DNA of 6,923 nucleotides from positions 1 to 6,923 of the forward strand of contig JBFLYE010000194.1 in assembly GCA_040756715.1 (NCBI GenBank), written 5' to 3'. A model generated the notes under the pieces. The model was not told the DNA's origin. It saw only the letters and a list, made by a program, of their open reading frames with translations, and did no database searches. This DNA is from a bacterium (GTDB lineage Bacteria; UBA9089; UBA9088). The position numbers and the translations under genes were made by a program. Within the stretch, counting starts at the first letter, position 1; each line of letters begins with the position of its first letter. Below, piece after piece: positions 4,416 to 6,923 of the stretch.

Positions 4416-6812
4416 TCACTCCACCCTCACCGTAAAACTGACTGTGCCTACTTCACCTGGAGGGATAGGGTCTTTGAAGATCCATTTTACCTTGGTGGCC
4501 TTTGAGCTGAATTCTGAATGCCACTTCCCACCATACCAATATCTGACTTCTGACCCCTGACTCTCAACTTCTGACTCTAATACTGTATTCTTCGGCAAAA
4601 CATCAATAATCACAACATTCATTGCTGTTGCTTGACCCTCATTTTTATAGGTAATCATATAGGTTATTGTTCCTTTTGAATAGACCTTCTGTTCGCTTGC
4701 TTTCTTTGTGAGGGTGATTTTTGGAGAAGAGGGGGTTGCAGTTGCCACATTTGAGAGATTAGACCAGTTTGGCACCTCATCGGCTGTTTTAATGGCAAAC
4801 CAGTAAGTTGTGTTTGGCTGTAAGCCTGTAACTGTAAATGTCTCTGTGCCATAAGCAGGTTGGGTTACTAGTATCTTAGTCCCGGTAGTAATTGAACCCC
4901 AATTATCTTTTGTAATTGTATAAGTCGCCCACCTTATATCATAAGTAGTGGCTCTGCCTTCATAGCCATCATCACCTGGGGCTGTCCATTTTAAGGTGAT
5001 AGAGTTAGAAGTAATGGCAGCTACAGCAAAGTCAGTGATAGCTGCTGGAGAAATGGTATCAGTCCCTGGAGTAGCAGTTATTTCATTAGAGTAAGGGCTT
5101 TCATTTTGGGAAGTATCATAAGCAGTTATTGCATAGTGATAAGTGGTGCCGTTAATTAATCCTGTATCTTGAAAAGCAGTTGCAGTTCCCACATCCTTTA
5201 TCCAGCATTCATGTCTTCTATCCACTACAATATCATCTAAATATCCCTCTTGACGACTAAGCCAAATATAGATTGTATCAACTGATGTAGGTATAGCTTC
5301 TGGATCGTTGATAGATAGAATTCTTTCTCTATTGAAATATCCTGTTACTGTTCCTGGACTGAACTCAATCCTTATGGTATGCCACTGCTCATTTATGGGA
5401 TAATGGTCTCCAGATTGAGTAAGTTCAGCTACTATCTCTTCATCAACTACCTTCTTTATTATCGTCTTCCTAACCTCTGCTGGGAAGAGAAAGTAGTATC
5501 CATTCTTCTCATCATCAGAGCGAATACCGATCTCAACCCCTCCTGCATAGCGAGCATCAGCTTCATGACGAAGAGATATTGGATAGAACTTGAATTCAAA
5601 TCCTCCTTGGGTCAATCTATCCTCCAATCGTTTAACTAAAGTAATCCCACTATAATAACAACCAAAATCAACCCAATTTTCAGACTCACTATAAGAGTAT
5701 GATGCTCGACCATACATGGTATATTCTGAGGTAGTATCTGTGTCGAAACAATCAGTGTATACAACTACAGGATTCAATCCCCTATAGACTCTATACCCTG
5801 CTAAGTCAACCTCTTGATTTTGGCTCCAACTTAAGGATACTCTTTCATTTCCAGGTATTGCTGTAAGGTCTGTAGGTACTGCAGGGGGAGTTATATCTAC
5901 CAGTGTTGCAGTAGCAACATTAGAAAGAGCTGACCAATTGCCTGCATCATCTTTACTCTTTATAGCAAAGTAATAAAGAGTCTCCTGTAATAAACCATCC
6001 TTCATATGCATTATATATTGCTGAATTGACCCAGGAGTGGCTGGATGAGGCTCAAATTCACATTGGATTGCCTTATCCCAATTCTGTTCAGTAATAGTAT
6101 GAGTGGCCCACCTGAGATCATAAGCTTCAACTACAGTAACAGCTCCATCATCTTCTGGAGCAGTCCAGTTCAGGGTAATAAATGTTGGGGTAATAGTGCC
6201 TATAGTTAGAACAATAGGCGGTGGTGGAGTAGTATCTGGAGTTTCAGCTATAAAGGTATAAAGCCAAGACATCTTATCCCCTGATCTTACCTTGAAGTAA
6301 TATTTTGTATACTTGGATAATCCATTTAATCTTACTTCATGATGAGTCACTGGATTGGGATCAATCGGGGTAATTTTAGGATTGATTATCTCTCCATGAG
6401 AAGTAGAGGTTCCATACTCAACCTGAGAGGTATCAGGTTCACCTGTATCCCATCTGATAGTAGCAGAGGTATCAGTAATATCTGAAACCTCTACATTCGA
6501 TATGCCTAATGCGTCATACTCATGTTTTAAGGCTATAAAATGCTGTAAATTCCATATCCACCCACCTCCTACAAGGCTTGGATCCTCAGCCCAATGATCA
6601 TAATATCTTTTTACAGTGTCCCACCAACACTGTTCACCAGAAATCTTACGCATATACATAACTCCATGCAATATTGGCATTGCAACATCTACAGCATCTC
6701 CATAATAATTTGGACATTCAAGATATACAAAATGTGGATATTCACATCCTGGACTGGATTCTATATAACCATTTTTAACTATGTAATCCATACATTCTAT
6801 AGTTAATTCCAT
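4416..6812 (-). CDS. Multidomain fibronectin type III protein with nested jelly-roll-like domain and DUF11 tail; probably 5'-truncated
   Basis: The 798-residue product reads in domains. Residues 1-104 are largely helical (for example PILHGVMYMRKISGEQCWWDTVKRYYDHW written in shorter form as HGVMYMRKISGE and WDTVKRYYDHW, then WIWNLQHFIALKHEYDALG), resembling the last helices of an alpha/alpha-toroid carbohydrate-active enzyme; its family is not identified. Fibronectin III modules follow at about 105-193, 196-304, 308-345 plus 545-582 (split), and 586-695. Modules two and four share the extended form with TAP.DDG, then YD(L/I)RWAT.TIT..NW and later NWS.LSNVATAT. Residues about 350-540 form a beta-rich, lectin- or LamG-like insert (GGFEFKFYP, YYFLFPAEV, WHTIRIEFSPGTVTGYFN). 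The end, from about 697, is a DUF11 domain typical of extracellular proteins (KASEQKVYSKGTITYMITY, NVVIIDVLPKNT, PPGEVGTVSFTVRVE). No signal peptide, membrane anchor or sorting tail is present. An in-frame stop lies nine bases before the ATG and no ribosome site precedes it, so the gene probably lost its 5' part and may not be exported or expressed. Confidence 0.8.
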   Translation of the reverse strand: MELTIECMDYIVKNGYIESSPGCEYPHFVYLECPNYYGDAVDVAMPILHGVMYMRKISGEQCWWDTVKRYYDHWAEDPSLVGGGWIWNLQHFIALKHEYDALGISNVEVSDITDTSATIRWDTGEPDTSQVEYGTSTSHGEIINPKITPIDPNPVTHHEVRLNGLSKYTKYYFKVRSGDKMSWLYTFIAETPDTTPPPPIVLTIGTITPTFITLNWTAPEDDGAVTVVEAYDLRWATHTITEQNWDKAIQCEFEPHPATPGSIQQYIMHMKDGLLQETLYYFAIKSKDDAGNWSALSNVATATLVDITPPAVPTDLTAIPGNERVSLSWSQNQEVDLAGYRVYRGLNPVVVYTDCFDTDTTSEYTMYGRASYSYSESENWVDFGCYYSGITLVKRLEDRLTQGGFEFKFYPISLRHEADARYAGGVEIGIRSDDEKNGYYFLFPAEVRKTIIKKVVDEEIVAELTQSGDHYPINEQWHTIRIEFSPGTVTGYFNRERILSINDPEAIPTSVDTIYIWLSRQEGYLDDIVVDRRHECWIKDVGTATAFQDTGLINGTTYHYAITAYDTSQNESPYSNEITATPGTDTISPAAITDFAVAAITSNSITLKWTAPGDDGYEGRATTYDIRWATYTITKDNWGSITTGTKILVTQPAYGTETFTVTGLQPNTTYWFAIKTADEVPNWSNLSNVATATPSSPKITLTKKASEQKVYSKGTITYMITYKNEGQATAMNVVIIDVLPKNTVLESEVESQGSEVRYWYGGKWHSEFSSKATKVKWIFKDPIPPGEVGTVSFTVRVE

Positions 6813-6815
6813 AAC

Positions 6816-6840
6816 GCTTTACAAAATGTATGTGTTTAGA
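6816..6840. repeat. Third copy of the GTATGTGTTTAG intergenic repeat
   Basis: GTATGTGTTTAG at 6828-6839 is identical to 3586-3597 and is the inverse of 3716-3727. With one flanking base on each side it gives TGTATGTGTTTAGA (6827-6840), an exact 14-bp inverted match to TCTAAACACATACA at 3715-3728. As at the other copies, a GCTT lies a few bases to the left (6816-6819). It sits directly upstream of the apparent start of the truncated surface-protein gene. Confidence 0.6.
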
Positions 6841-6856
6841 TAATCTTAAGGAAAAC

Positions 6857-6917
6857 TTTATAAAATTATGAATTTTGAATGTTGAATTTTGAATTAAAAG
6901 GGGAAAAATTTTATAAA
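6857..6917. repeat. AT-rich inverted repeat enclosing four tandem heptads
   Basis: TTTATAAAATT (6857-6867) and AATTTTATAAA (6907-6917) are perfect 11-bp inverted copies. Between them are four tandem 7-base units, TGAATTT, TGAATGT, TGAATTT and TGAATTA (6869-6896). No gene is visible in 6813-6923; this is the only structure seen there apart from the 6816-6840 repeat. Low sequence complexity makes part of this symmetry unsurprising. Confidence 0.5.
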
Positions 6918-6923
6918 ACTTAA

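Noticed and set aside
1-6923. CRISPR array, insertion sequence transposase, rRNA or riboswitch
   Set aside because: No regularly spaced direct repeats, transposase motifs, rRNA sequence or recognisable aptamer were seen on either strand.

Overview
The window is AT-rich bacterial chromosome, densely coding, with almost all genes on the minus strand. The left edge holds the end of a PorV/UPF0164-like outer-membrane beta-barrel, which points to a two-membraned (diderm) bacterium. The mix of that barrel, a T. maritima-like type I-beta DAHP synthase, extended-type fibronectin III modules with a DUF11 domain, and dispersed CACGAAG-type repeats resembles genomes of uncultivated candidate phyla. That assignment is an impression from family resemblance and cannot be settled here.

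Layout. On the plus strand: the C-terminal end of the outer-membrane protein (2-319) and a complete tRNA-Ser(UGA) (335-420). Converging on it from the right is a minus-strand cluster, read in transcription order: era (3535-2678), a DAHP synthase aroF (2642-1629), a molybdate/tungstate-type ABC ATPase coupled to it by an ATGA overlap (1632-670), and a DUF167 (YggU-family) gene broken by a one-base frameshift (646-424). This last gene was detected only by translating the gap. Upstream of era is a 228-bp gene-free stretch (3536-3763) containing inverted copies of two repeat types. Further right is a complete type II VapBC toxin-antitoxin pair (4356-3764) with a textbook sigma-70 promoter, a probable operator and a strong ribosome site. 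Then comes a 798-residue multidomain protein of fibronectin III modules with a nested jelly-roll-like domain and a C-terminal DUF11 domain (6812-4416). It has no signal peptide and looks 5'-truncated. The right end (6813-6923) is non-coding and repeat-rich.

How it fits together. Era, aroF, the ABC ATPase and the DUF167 remnant look like an ordinary housekeeping run probably transcribed together. The ABC ATPase has no permease or binding protein in view. The vapBC pair has its own promoter immediately after the stop codon of the surface-protein gene. I found no convincing new defence or biosynthetic system. The most noteworthy signals are a 12-14 bp sequence (CTAAACACATAC) present three times and only in intergenic DNA, two copies of which bracket the vapBC plus surface-protein segment as a perfect 14-bp inverted repeat; the nested domain insertion in the surface protein; and the decayed DUF167 gene.
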